DNA of 64,000 nt from Gymnothorax reevesii (taxonomy: Eukaryota > Chordata > Actinopteri > Anguilliformes > Muraenidae): NCBI GenBank assembly GCA_029721435.1, contig CM056588.1, forward strand, positions 39,387,430 to 39,451,429. Direction: 5' to 3'. Within the stretch, counting starts at the first letter, position 1, and every line of letters starts with the position of its first letter. Below, in pieces: positions 12,200 through 23,576 of this stretch. The translations under genes and the position numbers were made by a program. The notes beneath the pieces were generated by a model. That model worked only from the letters and a program-made list of their open reading frames with translations. It did not search any database and was not told the DNA's origin.

Positions 12200-12500
12200 G
12201 CCTCGGCTGTAGTAGGAGTGTGTGATACGTTAGGAAGGGCAGGACGATAGCAGGCAGCTGGGTTCCGTATGGTTCCGCTTTAACGCCGCTGATTCACTGC
12301 AGATGGTGGGAGTGGGGTTTGGACGGGGTTCTGGCACGGGTTTCGAATCCTCACCACTCCGTACCACACACCGCGATTCCCCTGCTCGCCGCGCAAGCTC
12401 ATCCACACAAACCCCTGCCCTTGAAAAAAGCCGCTCTGCTCCAAGCACACGCCCGTTTAAAGAGGCATTTTTAGCGCGGTAGAGGAGAGAAAAGGATGGG
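12200..12500. other. CpG-richer single-copy segment
   Basis: CG dinucleotides are more frequent than in flanking DNA. No open frame or motif identifies a gene. A regulatory element is possible but unsupported. Confidence 0.25.
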
Positions 12501-12799
12501 CAGTGCCCTCATTTTCCTTCGAGTCCGCCTAAAGCCAATCGTCAGTCACTCCACGCTTCTGTGCATGTGCAGCAACACCATCAGAAGCCATTTTGTTGGT
12601 CTGACAGGCATTCAGCCTCCGCCCTGCTAAGAAACGTATGGGGTAACATACAGACCCCAATCCCTGTCTTCACAATCTACTTTCAGCATTCAGCTCCCAA
12701 AGTGAAAACCTACAAGAGGTCGGCCAATCCAGGTCAAGCAGTGACAGCAGAAATATCTTCTCCATAAGAAATGTTTGCAAACGTTAGCTACCGTTTCAT

Positions 12800-13095
12800 C
12801 TGTTTTTTTTTTCAACCTTTATTCAACTAGGAAAAATACTATTGAGAGCATGCTTCTCTTTTTCAAGGACAGCTAGAAGTGGAGAACTGTTTTACAACTG
12901 AAGAGGGATGGACAAAAACAGGCGTAAAGCCCTGGATTTTGGGGTTAAGGGCCTTGCCCAAGGTTCCCAACAACAGTAGAGTTCCTCCCAACTTCATCTC
13001 TCCAGATCGAGTCAGATTCCCAAGCGCTGCTGTCGGCGTGAACCAGCAACTCTTCAGTTACCAGTCAAGACACCTACCTCAACGCTAGCCTGCCA
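12800..13095. repeat. Old dispersed fish repeat (GGGTTAAGGGCCTTGCCC type)
   Basis: The core TTGGGGTTAAGGGCCTTGCC at about 12938 is followed by CCAACAACAGTAGAG and, 100 bp on, by GAACCAGCAACTCTTCAGTT. This order recurs near 14520 and 52890 in this window and is familiar to me from many teleost intergenic regions. A T-rich stretch (12801-12812) precedes it. I cannot assign its class with confidence; it is probably a SINE- or LINE-derived relic. Confidence 0.6.
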
Positions 13096-13134
13096 CCGTT
13101 AACTAAAAATCACATTAGGTAGCACACACAGATT

Positions 13135-13151
13135 AAAAAAAAAAAAAAAAA
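13135..13151. repeat. Poly-A run
   Basis: An A homopolymer of about 17, just after the dispersed repeat above. It may be that element's tail or independent. Confidence 0.8.
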
Positions 13152-13481
13152 GTACCACATGACCGGGTTCGACATCCACATTTGCATCTTGGCCCCAAGT
13201 GATTAAATATCCTCTAGAACATAAAGCAAACCTCCCGATGTAATTGCCTTGTCGTGTCATACAGAAACAACTGCGGTGTCTTCATCTCGGACTATTAATT
13301 AATCAATGACCCTGTGAGATTTACAGACTGCTCCTCTGCACTAAAATCCAGCCTTCACAGCGGGAGTCTGTGCACCGTCAGGGACTGCAGAATTATTGGG
13401 ACACACGAAAAACACACAATCCTGATTAAAGAGGCCGCTGACATTCGCAGAGGGAACAATTGACAATAAAAGATAAGACGG

Positions 13482-13910
13482 GAGCCTCTGAGTGGTTTAT
13501 CTGAGAGCTCTGTGGTTGGGTGTTTGAATCCCATTAACTGCTGTGGCCAGAAGTCTGCATGGGCAAGGCGACAACTGGTGCAGCGTCGTCGGGAATAATA
13601 GAGGTTTAAGCCAGTTAAAATTTGTTAATTCATCATTCTGTAGTGACCAATTCTGGTCGGCCAGGCGAAAGTAGCTGTATGAACTACAACGTAAATTGTG
13701 CACTGACTGCATGATCAGTAGTAAGTGTGTAATTGGTCATGTGACTGCATAGTGTAAAGAAGCAAGAGCTCGTTGTCACTTGAGTCAGAGGAGTCACATG
13801 CCACTTCCTCCTCCTGAGTCAATCGCAGCAGGTCGCTTTGCGGTGGGCTGAATAGTTTGGCTGTGTTCAGGGTTGGAAAAAAATGGGATAATTTCAAAAA
13901 AATATTTAAA
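13482..13910 (+). mobile_element. tRNA-derived SINE with flanking duplication
   Basis: The head carries an A-box-like TGAGTGGTTTATCTGAGAG near 13490 and a B-box-like GGTGTTTGAATCCC near 13521, the internal RNA polymerase III promoter of tRNA-derived SINEs. The 3' end is A-rich (13876-13914). Flanking sequences AAAAGATAAGACGG (13468-13481) and AAAAGATAGAGCGG (13911-13924) agree at 11 of 14 positions, consistent with an old target-site duplication made by LINE-type retrotransposition. There are no coding sequences; it would have depended on a partner LINE. Confidence 0.72.
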
Positions 13911-14504
13911 AAAAGATAGAGCGGCTGTAATAAAATAAAAAAGATCAAGAGTCAAGATACTGAAGACCCCTTTCAGTGCACGATTTTTCCACTCTGCTGC
14001 CCCTAGAGTACGGGTATTGTACCACACATGTGCGTTTTGTAGATTAGTTATGGACAGACACACAGTCGCTGATGGACAGACATGACGATGACAGCACCCC
14101 TGCAGAAATCTGTTTTCTGAGGGGTAATGATGGATAGAAGCATATTGTTAAGTATGAGGTGTCAAATAGTTTTCTGTCCTTTTTTCAAGGCATCAGGAAA
14201 AGAGTGATGAGATAGAGGGGAAAAGAGAGGAGAGTCCATCTCTGGAAGGGGGGATTAGTCCATAAAGGGGGGGGGGTCACTCATGGCGTCCATTTTCCAA
14301 AAAACTGGAGAGTGTGTGAAAAACAGGTCACAATGGTCCAAAAATGATAGATAAAAGAAGGATTGTCAAACCCCTCATCTCACTGCCAGTTGGAACCTGA
14401 ATAATGAAGTTTTAAATGACAGAAGTGGAACAGGGAGGGAAAAATGCATGGATCTGAACACAATGCATTATAGCTTTTCAGTGGACCAATCAGGGGCCTT
14501 TGAT

Positions 14505-14600
14505 CCCTGGAGCAGTGTGGGGTTAAGGGCCTGGCTCAAGGGCCCAATAGCTGCACTGGGGTTGGAACTACCAGTGACATGAGTATGTTTAAACACAACT
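14505..14600. repeat. Fragment of the GGGTTAAGGGCC repeat family
   Basis: GTGGGGTTAAGGGCCTGGCT at about 14517, followed by CAAGGGCCCAATAGCTGC, is the same core as at 12938 and 52890. Confidence 0.55.
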
Positions 14601-14935
14601 GGGCGGCAGCCTGCCGCATTGGGGTGGGGTTGAGGCCTGGTCTTTTGGCAGGGAGAGGAGGTGTGATCACAGCTCCAGTCAACAAGTGAGAGAGCGGGGA
14701 CGGAGAGTTTGGGCAGTGCTGCTGATGTAAGGCAGCCGAGCCGACATTTCCATCCATATTGTACCTGTAGGCATTCTTCTGCTGTGCAGCCAGTCAGACG
14801 AGCTGATGACAGTTAATTTACATGAGCATTTCATGAGCAATCCCATCAGCTCCTGCTCCATTGGCTGTCACACACCTCACACACTGAGCCTAATGAGATT
14901 AAGAGACACGGGCACGATTGCTCATACATGAATGT

Positions 14936-15125
14936 ACACACACACGCGCACGCACACACACATAAATCTTCACTCTGGCTTTTGGTCTCCTCAAACACAG
15001 GTACATGCGAGTACAATCGTGATGAAGCAAATGAACACTCACTCACACATGCGAACAAACAGATGCGAATGGACACACACACACATACACACAGACACAC
15101 ACGTATACACTCACACAAATATACA
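14936..15125. repeat. Interrupted CA-rich low-complexity tract
   Basis: Two CA-rich patches (14936-14964 and 15075-15117) flank 110 bp of mixed sequence. Open frames here on both strands are repeat translations. Confidence 0.8.
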
Positions 15126-15389
15126 CTAAGGGCAAGAGTGCCTGCTTTACCCTGCCGTAACGCCACAAACCATCCCACCCACCCCCACTCAGCCACATCT
15201 GGCAGTGAGCAGTGAATTAATCTGCGTAAAGCACTTCAACATGAGGAAGGTGTGTTGAAAGGTGTCTCCTCATGTTTCAAATTAAACGCCCTGCTGGTCA
15301 GCGTTAGCACCGAGGCGCTAACCGACACGCGCCTCTCCCACCCGCCAACACGTCGCGAGCCCGGCGGGGACGGGAGGGTGGGGTGGATC

Positions 15390-15600
15390 CGCCGCTCACA
15401 CTGGAATAATTAGAACATGTCAGGAGGAATTAATTTCCTCATTTTTCAAAAGGATACACAGAAATTACCATGTTATTATATGACAGGGTCCCAGGGAGGA
15501 TTGTGTTAAATTTAATTTCTAGCGCAGCCCACACAACAAATTAAAGTCATAAATAAGCAGGGAAGGAGCTGGGAGCCGAGCATATGTTCGCCACGATGAG
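15390..15600. other. Candidate regulatory element (AT-rich, non-repetitive)
   Basis: The segment has several TAATTA/ATTAAT-type cores (for example GGAATAATTAG and GAGGAATTAATTTCC), no repeat signature and no coding frame. Such sequence often marks homeodomain-bound conserved non-coding elements in fish. This is inference only; conservation was not tested. Confidence 0.22.
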
Positions 15601-15759
15601 GGAGAAACCAGGGGACCAGAAACAACCATCTTCATTTCGTTTTATTTAAATCAGGCCGACACCGTGTGTCTGAATGACAGGGCCTCTAATGGAGGCTGGG
15701 TGAGCCGTTCGGTGGAGAGGAGAGGTCCTGAGTCTGGAGTTACAGGCCTTCTCACAAGA

Positions 15760-15976
15760 CCGCACAACCGTCAAACACAACCGCACAACAAACGACACTC
15801 TTACAGCGGGCCATCCAACCGAAGATGAATGCATAACACAAAAACAGCTTATACAGCAGGTCGTCATACAGGAGACAACCACGCAGCACAACCAAAAAAA
15901 CTCAAACTCGCAACACAACAGCACAACACTCAAACTCAGTAAAAAGCACAACATACAAAAAAAAAAAAAAAAAAAA
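15760..15976. repeat. Degenerate CACAAC-rich tract ending in poly-A
   Basis: Repeated ACAAC/CACAAC words from about 15760 to 15956 lead into a run of about 20 A (15957-15976). It may be low-complexity DNA or the decayed tail of a retroposed sequence; no head is recognisable upstream. Confidence 0.5.
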
Positions 15977-16539
15977 GTCTAACGCACAAACTTTCAGTGT
16001 TCAGGAAGAAAGGCTTGATGAAGGAGTCAAAATAATTTTGACATCAATTCTTCTGGTGGAATTCATATTAAAAGTGAGGATGCTATTCGTAGAAGTACTC
16101 TCGTTAATCACATTTTCATTTATTGCATAAAATAAATCTGTTGATAAAAACTTTGAAAGTACATAACTGAAAATAGCACTGGCATAATATTTCAAGAACT
16201 GAAAGCAATCACTGTCGTCGTAAATTTCGGCCGAAGTAAAGTGGTGCAACTTGGCCAGAAATAAAAGCTTGAGCGCAGAAATGAAAATAATACAGATAAA
16301 CTGAATGAGAAAACCAGAGCATTCAAATTTAAGACTCTAAATCAATGGACTAAACATGGCTGCAACTTAAGAAATGACAAAACCTTCATATATATGCTGT
16401 AGGCTACTATGCCTTATTGCAACAGGGTTGGAATATGCGATAAAGAACGGAATGTGCTTGTAAAAATGTATATATACTTTTTTAAATTTTCAATATCAAG
16501 AAAAAAGATTAAAATACCAATGTGAGAATGTAAAAAAAC

Positions 16540-16886
16540 TAGAGCTGCACTCAGAGAGCGCAATACCTCTGCCAATGTAATCAATGTTACATTTTGCCGG
16601 TATTAGCCGACAACCCCTGTGTTTATGCAGTCCTGCAGTCTTTGTGCAAAGATTTTTTAAATGTGTTTTAGTCCTTTTGCATGTTCTTGACCTTTGACCT
16701 TGACCTCCCAAAACCAAGTCACCTCTTCCTAGAACAATACATAATCATTCCACCAAATTTGAGGAAAATCCATCAATAAACTTTTTGCGTAATCTTGCAG
16801 ACAAACAAACCAACAAACCAACCAACAGACAAACAGTAATGATCACATAACCTCCTCCAACTTCGTTGGGCGGAGGTAATAATGCA
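16540..16886. mobile_element. Terminal-inverted-repeat element of the ACCTCCGCC family
   Basis: The left end contains GCAATACCTCTGCCAATG (16560). The right end on the minus strand reads GCATTATTACCTCCGCCCAA, giving imperfect terminal inverted repeats. Near the right end are CAAATTTGAGGAAAATCCAT, TTTTTGCGTAATC and an ACAAACCAAC-rich stretch, a combination I know from very common animal repeats bearing ACCTCCGCCAAGGAGGTTATG. There is no coding capacity. A related copy is split by a SINE at 48.1-48.7 kb. Confidence 0.65.
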
Positions 16887-17489
16887 GAAAGCATTGGTCA
16901 ACTGCAAAAAAGCAAAAAACCAGAAAAAAAAACAAAAAAAAACTAATGACAGCCAAAACAGGCTCAATGACCTGCTGGAAACATGAAAATGTTTCAGGTA
17001 TTGATATCCAATAAAAAGAACACTATTGCTATGAAAACATCATGATACTAATCATTGTCCATACAAATTAGAACAATTCCAGCAAACACACAGTTGAAAA
17101 CTGTAATACATGTAATACTTGGCTATTTTATGTGTTTTGGAGATGTTCTTTTCAAAAAGACCGCCTAAGCTAACTTCCTCCACATACGTACATTTCCAGC
17201 CCATTAAATAAAGCAGGAATATTTTACTCAAGCCATTCAAGCTGGGTAATTAACTCAAAATAGCAGCAGCTTCACTGTTAGCGCTAACCACTACGCAACA
17301 CTGCTATCCTCAAGCTGAGTATGTCAGCACAGCCCTTTTCCCAGAATCTGAAGCTTCGGAAACGAATCGAACAGAGAGAGAAGCCCTTCAGGATGACCCC
17401 TTCATTAGCCCGTTAGCCCTCCACCACTCATTGAGAAGAAATGACTTTCCAAACCAAGTCGAACTGATTGTTATTAAAGTCAGGGAAAG

Positions 17490-17640
17490 GGGGCGTGTTA
17501 TTACGCAATTAGTTGCAGGGAAAGGGCTCTGCTTAGCGGATCATTAATAATGCGGGGAAAAATAATGATGCTATTGCCGGCCTGGTGGCTCAGATGATAC
17601 GGAGTGGCAGCGGATTTGTTTGAAGTCTCAACACAGTTGC
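17490..17640. other. Candidate regulatory element
   Basis: Unique-looking sequence with ACGCAATTAG and CATTAATAATGCGG. No repeat or coding signature. Called only because it stands out from surrounding repeats. Confidence 0.2.
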
Positions 17641-18055
17641 CGAAGCCTAACAGGAGGTTTCCCTCTCCTATTGTTCCAAGTTGTTAAACTCAAATTACTC
17701 AGCAAAGCACAGTGAATTTAGCGCTGATAATGCATTGATCTGTGGGAATAAAGAAAGAACAAACCCTGAACTCTAGAAAGGAGATAAGTGAGGAGAACAT
17801 CAGCGCGAACAGCACCCCAATGCAAGATTCCCAATCTGTGTCGAAGAATATTATTTAAAGATAAAGCTTCTGGAATCTTATCAGCAGATTCTGTAGCCGC
17901 CATTCTGGGTTCTTCTTTCGTCATTCAGACCACGATTTCTCGGGCCCTGCTATTTAGCCCCCAGAATTTCACTGGAATTTGAGGCCACAGTATTGCTCAA
18001 AAATCCTGCCCTTTTCTGGCCCTGTGTCAGACAGAGACAGAACATGATGGGAGGC

Positions 18056-18270
18056 GGGGCGCCCCGGTGGCTCATCGGTATAAGCGCAGGTACCATAAAG
18101 GCTGTGTCCCTCCCGCAGCAACCTGGGTTCGACTCCGGCTCTGGTCATTCACTGCATGTCTTCCCCCATTCTTCTCCCCAACATTCCCGTCTCTCTACAC
18201 TGCACAACTAGCAAATAAAGGACAAAAAAATCCCCCCAAAAAAATAATCTTTAAAAAAAAAAAAAAGAAA
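18056..18270 (+). mobile_element. tRNA-derived SINE with clear target-site duplication
   Basis: The element starts GGGGCGCCCCGGTGGCTCAT. It has an A box over GTGGCTCATCGGTATAAGCG and a B box GGGTTCGACTCC near 18126, then a pyrimidine-rich body, AATAAAGG and an A-rich tail. The flanks AACATGATGGGAGGC (18041-18055) and AACATGAAGGGAGGC (18271-18285) agree at 14 of 15 positions, a textbook target duplication. The body (GTCTTCCCCCATTC, then GTCTCTCTACACTGC) matches a SINE family I know from several fish genomes. The good duplication implies a fairly recent insertion. Confidence 0.93.
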
Positions 18271-18539
18271 AACATGAAGGGAGGCTATTTTTAAAACTTA
18301 TTCAAATGGTCCATATTCATGTGTCAGAGAGTGTCTCAGTAGTGCACTCAGGCCATCAGAGATTTTACCCACAGAGCAGGGAAACAAATGCACATGGACA
18401 CAATAACAACTCTAAGCGCCTTCGGCCCGATAATCCGCACCACTGTATGGCTTTATCCATTCCTCGCCGCTCCGTCAATTTCTGGGCAGGAACCCCAGGG
18501 CCTGAACCACATGCCCCCCCCCGCCCCGTCTGCTGATTA

Positions 18540-18900
18540 GAGCAGAATCGCTTTATTGCAAAACAGCCACCGGGCGGGAAAGAGAGAGTTTCTAAATGCT
18601 CTGGGAATAGCTGTCACTACAGCCAGGCACTCCCCCGGGAAACGCAAACTTTAAATAATTTGTGAATCAATTAAGTGGTGACGTGCAACATAATGCATAT
18701 TTCCCACTCTCGAGGCCTCGGTTCCTCCGGCAGGGGACGGTATGTGGACGTTTGGGGAGAAAAGTTCACGGTTGAGATCATTTATTCATTTGACAGCACT
18801 TTTAGTTATGCATTACTTCCCACGGCCGAGACAGAGGCAGATTAATCAGGTGTTTCCCAGAGCTGCTCTCAGCTGTGATTCCTTTAAAGCTGAAGATGTG
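18540..18900. other. Candidate regulatory element cluster
   Basis: This is 360 bp of unique-looking sequence with motifs such as GTGAATCAATTAAG, AGATTAATCAGG and CATAATGCATAT. No coding frame or repeat is visible. It may contain conserved enhancers; untested. Confidence 0.25.
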
Positions 18901-18962
18901 TAATCTCCCTCCATCCCCCAAACCTCAGTTGCCCTCCTCCTTAAACACAAGTTGTACCTTAA

Positions 18963-19147
18963 CCCTTAGAGTGCCATAGGCAACTAGTTGCCCAATAATG
19001 TAAGATATCAAAATCAGATGCTGTAGAAAATCTATCATGTGGCAACTTGTTTTGCTCTGTTGAACAAGTTGCCACATGATATATTTTCAACAACTCAGGA
19101 TAATTACATTTTTAATTCCTTGAAAAATATAGTCAGCGCTCCAAGGG
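18963..19147. mobile_element. piggyBac-like palindromic MITE
   Basis: The element is bounded by TTAA at 18959-18962 and 19148-19151, the target duplicated by piggyBac transposases. Its ends begin CCCTTAGAGTGCC and, on the other strand, CCCTTGGAGCGCT; piggyBac ends typically begin CCC. Inside is a perfect 18-bp inverted repeat (19034-19051 and 19063-19080) with an 11-nt loop, and a 14-bp palindrome GGCAACTAGTTGCC at 18979-18992. At 185 bp it has no coding capacity and would be mobilised in trans. Confidence 0.85.
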
Positions 19148-19151
19148 TTAA

Positions 19152-20692
19152 AATGACGGTGGAATAATATTAGAGTTTATTCCGACGAAAATTAAATGAG
19201 GGAAACCAAACTATCGAAACTGTTCATGTTATCAAACTGATCTTACCACCAGGTGGAGTGTCGAGGGCCTTATGCAGTTCTTTGGAAGGTCATCCAAGAT
19301 GGTGGACACAAGAAAGAGATGACAAAGTCCTTTCATCAGGACGATACACTGCACACAACAAATATCTATTGTTACAACAGCGGGGAGGTTATGATGTCAT
19401 AGTCAGAGGAGGGGGAGAGTCGTAACTTATTAAACGCATAGGAGCAGAAGAAGACCAGTAAAAATTGAGGAAGGATATCAATGGTGCATTATTGCATGCG
19501 ACTGTAAATAATGAGGCTAAACCACCAAAATAAAACAATAACAACATGGCAAGCATTGTCAAGCTAAACGACCGGTTCCCATCATGAAGTTGCTAACAGG
19601 ATGCTTACATTTCATTTTCTTATGTGATATGTGGCTTGCCTGCGTAGAAACCGATGGTCCATAAAATAAAGTCTAAATTTCAAGTTCAAAGTGATTAACA
19701 GCCCACAGCTGAGCCCGGTTGGATTCACATGAGAAAACTGCATCTACATCTCAGCATCATTCCCCCTGCCTCATGTGCCCCGGTCTTAATTCGTCCCGAA
19801 ACGTTGCTACTTGAAGTTTACAAACAACGTTACAAATTCCACACTAAATTCAATCATCTCCTCCACATCTGCTGCTAATGGGCTCATTCCAATGGCCATT
19901 GATAATGTTAGCAGCAGCTTCTTTTTGGGAGTGCTACTGAATCTCCTGTTAATTTGGCTTCTGGCCCTTACATTATAGTGATCCTTTTTCTGTTTGCACA
20001 CCTCTTCACTTTGCATGGGATATAAAGAGAACCTAAATCTATCTCCATGCTCTTTCCAGATCATTTATCCACTCAGAGTCCACGTCCAATCTCATCGCCC
20101 TCTCAGGCCAAACTCAGTTTGAATCAATTACATCTATAAAGACACAATGATTGAATTTCAAGATCCTTGCGCACTCGATGAAATGAAAGAACTTCGGAGG
20201 ATGACTCAATTAAAATGCCTCCATTCCACAGCTGAACCGCTAATAATCATAGATGGGAGGGTCATGAAAATAATCAGGAGAGGCTCCTTTCAGTAAACAA
20301 CACTCGAAAAATAAGCTCCCAAAGGTCGCTCGTATTCATGACGACGGAGGGGCGCTGTGTTTGACTTCTCGGCGAACGAGCGGCAGCACGGCTTTTCCCC
20401 CATGGGGACGCCGGCGCTCCCATCTGAGAAACGCGAAATCGCTTTACGCAGAGCGCCTTATTCGATGAATGGCGCTCGCCGACAAAGAACGCTTTCAGCC
20501 TATTCATGCGCCACACGGCGCACATTCAGGTGTCTCGCACAAACGACTGCGCAGAGCGGTGATTGAAGTCTTCCCTAACGAGCAGCATTTACTTACCGCC
20601 GCGTTCCTTGAGTAATTAAACATGCTGATTAAAGGAGCTGAGGAGTTTGGGCGAATGAAAGAGGTGGAATGAGAACGAGCAGTAAAGTTTCT
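19152..20692. other. Intergenic DNA with a CpG-richer patch
   Basis: No gene or transposon is recognised. The part at 20320-20540 is CG-rich (GACGACGGAGGGGCGCTG, GGCGAACGAGCGGCAGC) and unique-looking. It may be a small CpG island or enhancer, without direct support. Confidence 0.35.
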
Positions 20693-20868
20693 TCTAAAAT
20701 GGCCGACAGGGTGGAGTGAGGGCTGACTGGTTAACGGTGGGGTTGTTGGTTTCAGTCCCCAAGAAGGGTCCAGGATTGTAGCCTCCATCTGGATGGATGA
20801 AATTAGGGAAGAACTTCATCACAGGGCCTTCAACCCTGTCTCTCTCTCTCTCTCTCTCTCGCTCTCTT
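20693..20868 (+). mobile_element. Probable SINE head ending in a CT repeat
   Basis: GGGCTGACTGGTTAACGGTG, followed by GTTGTTGGTTTCAGTCCCC, has the spacing and content of a tRNA-like A box and B box. The body GGGTCCAGGATTGTAGCCTC resembles a repeat I have seen in fish DNA. It runs into a CT microsatellite at 20838-20861. I found no target duplication, so this is tentative. Confidence 0.4.
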
Positions 20869-20869
20869 T

Positions 20870-23131
20870 GTCCCTCTCTCACTCTTCCGACTCACAACTG
20901 TTCATGTTCAATCTGACATCCCCCAATGCATCCTTGTGAACGGAAGCACGTTCTCCATGGAACTTCCCAGGTTAAATTGAGGGTGACAGAAAGAGATGCT
21001 GTCATGAACAAAGGTACGCACTGCATTCCCAATTCACAGACACACACCACCAACCCCCTCCCCATGAGGACTGTACTTTCTACCCTAAGTAGCTTCAAGG
21101 ACAAGTAGTGTAACCTGCACTAGCCTGTACCATGTGCAAGGTACAAGGTATCTCATCATACATTCAGAGGTCCAACATCGACTTTCCGCATCCTATGCGA
21201 CCGGCCTCCATCACAATTACTTTGGTGAAAAGTTTTCACTTTTAACAAAGGCTTCTGACTGAATCAAAGTGAGTGCAGTCACATAACGGTGTATTAGCTT
21301 AGCTCCCGTGCAGCAGTAATGATTATTATACGAGCACTGCTGTATTCTGCCACCCACGCGCTGTGCATGAGAGCATCTTCTCACAAACTATTTACCTTCA
21401 AGGTCTTTCAGCAAAGGTCTTTAGACCAGAGAGAATGATCATTCAGGTTGACAGAAAACAGGGGCTTTTTTTGTAGTTTTTTTCTTTCATATAGTTTTTT
21501 TTATAAAGAAAAGATTGAAAACCTGTCTCACAATAAGACTTCACAAGATATTAAACCACATTTAAGGGCAAGTGCATACAAACACACACACACAAACACA
21601 ACCTTCATGAGCCTTCATTTTGAGCAACAAGGCCGACACTGTAAATTGCATAAGCTGAATCGCTGCCATTCCAGAAAGCACAAGTTGTTTGTTTTTCTTC
21701 AATCCGAAGTCATTCTACCCACACCCACCCAAATTCAATAACACCAGTTTTATTCCCACAAACTGACATTGCACCTTTCACCTTATCAACACTAATGCCT
21801 CTGTTAAGAGACATTCCTACAGGGTGGAAATAATTTGCTTTAAGAAATTGTACATCGGGCACTGGTGAGAGGCAGAGGTCTGGCACTGGAGGCCTATTTC
21901 ACTTATAAAATAAAGAATAAAGTCCTCATAAATTTGGCTAATACTAGATTAGTGACATGAAAGCAGTTGTATTTTCATATATTTTATACTGTCTGTTTAT
22001 ATATGGTTCTATAGGTCTTTTAGGGCAAATTTAAAGTCATTAGGCAGAGTATACATACAACTGATATACTGCTGCAGCAACTAAGAGCAGATTCAAGCTA
22101 TCTGTATCACATTAAAAGTATTTTTGTTTTAGGTATCAATAAACAGCACAAAAAACACAGCAAAGACTTTGAAGCCAAAGCAAAAGTACACAGCAGTATG
22201 TTTGGTTCCTCCACCAGTCATTTCATTGACTTTATATTTTGCTTTTAACAAAGCGACAACAAAATTTATCAAGCGATAAGAAAGGCATAAGGTGTTTTTT
22301 GGTCTTTTTCGTGATACCCCCATGTCTTGAGATGAATGAATCCAAGAGCTGCACTTAGCTCTGACATCTATTCTAATCAGCTGGAGGACTTAACAGTCCC
22401 AGCATGCACCAGATACAGAGAGGAGGAGAGCTGCAGAGGGCAATGCAGGCTCCAATCTTGCCAAATGTAGTGTTTGACATGGACTTGCACAGACCAACAT
22501 CGCAACGAGCTTGGCTGTGAACTTGGAGAGAAAACACGCTTTTATCACCTCCTGTTTTTAATTATGCGGGTCACTTTCGCTTTTTATGCAGATTAATATA
22601 ATTCCAATGAATCCCTCACCCACTGACATTTCAGAAGGTTAATGCAAACTAAACCTTCTCCGCTTCGTTTGCTCAGCGTTGCCTAAAACAACATTTTATC
22701 AGATATGATCTTTATTACTGGCTACGAAAAGCCTCCACCAAGGGCTCATTGTAGCCGCTGCACCGAGCGCTTCCTGAAAAAGCCACCTGTGCGTCTTTAA
22801 AAGAGCCCTTTCTTCATTGGTCTGAATGGCCTTATTGAGGTTGCTCGCAGCGTTACACAGGCTATAGCACAAGCGCACATTTTGCACAGGGAGAATGACA
22901 TACTCTGTGTGCGAGAGGCCGGCGCAGGAACACAGACACAGGTATGTTCACCTGGAAAGGGACCCACAAAGCGCTGCTTTTCTAATGGACAGCTCCAGCC
23001 AGAGTATTACACAGAAAGTGCTTAGAAGCGACAGGAGGAGATTTCTGACCACCATTTTGCATCAGGGACTCCATTGACCCAAACCTCAAAAAGCATCTGT
23101 CAAAGACATACTTCTGGCATTCAAAGAGCCA
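20870..23131. other. Intergenic DNA, nothing recognised
   Basis: There is no repeat or gene signature in these 2.2 kb apart from a short CA run near 21580-21600. A segment at 22530-22640 has TTTTTAATTATGCGGG and GATTAATATAATTCC and could be a regulatory element, but evidence is weak. Confidence 0.4.
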
Positions 23132-23576
23132 TTTTTTTTTTTTTTGGCATCTCCAATCCCACCCAAATCTGGAATGCCCAATTAGAGAACTATGTACACA
23201 AGGTTACTCAAATGCAGCCCCATGTTGCCGTATAGGGAGAGCAAAGACAGTTCGCACCTGTCAGCCACTGCTTCTTTACGCTCATTGCTCGAAAATTCAC
23301 AAGTTCAGAATGAGAACCCGAGCATGAGCAAGTTTAGAATCTGACTGACGAGTGCCCGGCTGGCCAACAGGAGGCACTAGAGCAACACACAAAGCTACGA
23401 TTATAATATCCCAACCTGGCAGTCCCTTTCCAATTTTATTGGCAAAGCCAATTGTACACTGCTCTGAAAAGGTTACTGACCACGGCCGGCTGGTACGACC
23501 GGGGATCGAACCCAGGTCGTGGTGGACGCAACTGCTCCACAATGTGAGCCAAACTGAGTGAGCCAACCCGGCAGCC
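23132..23576 (-). mobile_element. Long tRNA-derived SINE, reverse strand
   Basis: Read on the minus strand it begins GCCGGGTTGGCTCACTCAG, has the B box GGGTTCGATCCCCGGTCG (about 23499-23516), and ends GGGATTGGAGATGCC plus a run of A (T at 23132-23145). It is about 445 bp. The element at 48148-48637 shares head, B box, middle (GTACATAGTTCTC) and tail, so both belong to one family. I found no convincing target duplication; the flank CAAA is shared, but the match fades. Confidence 0.87.

Noticed and set aside
18056..18135. tRNA gene
   Set aside because: The A and B boxes belong to a SINE with tail and target duplication; no intact cloverleaf was established.
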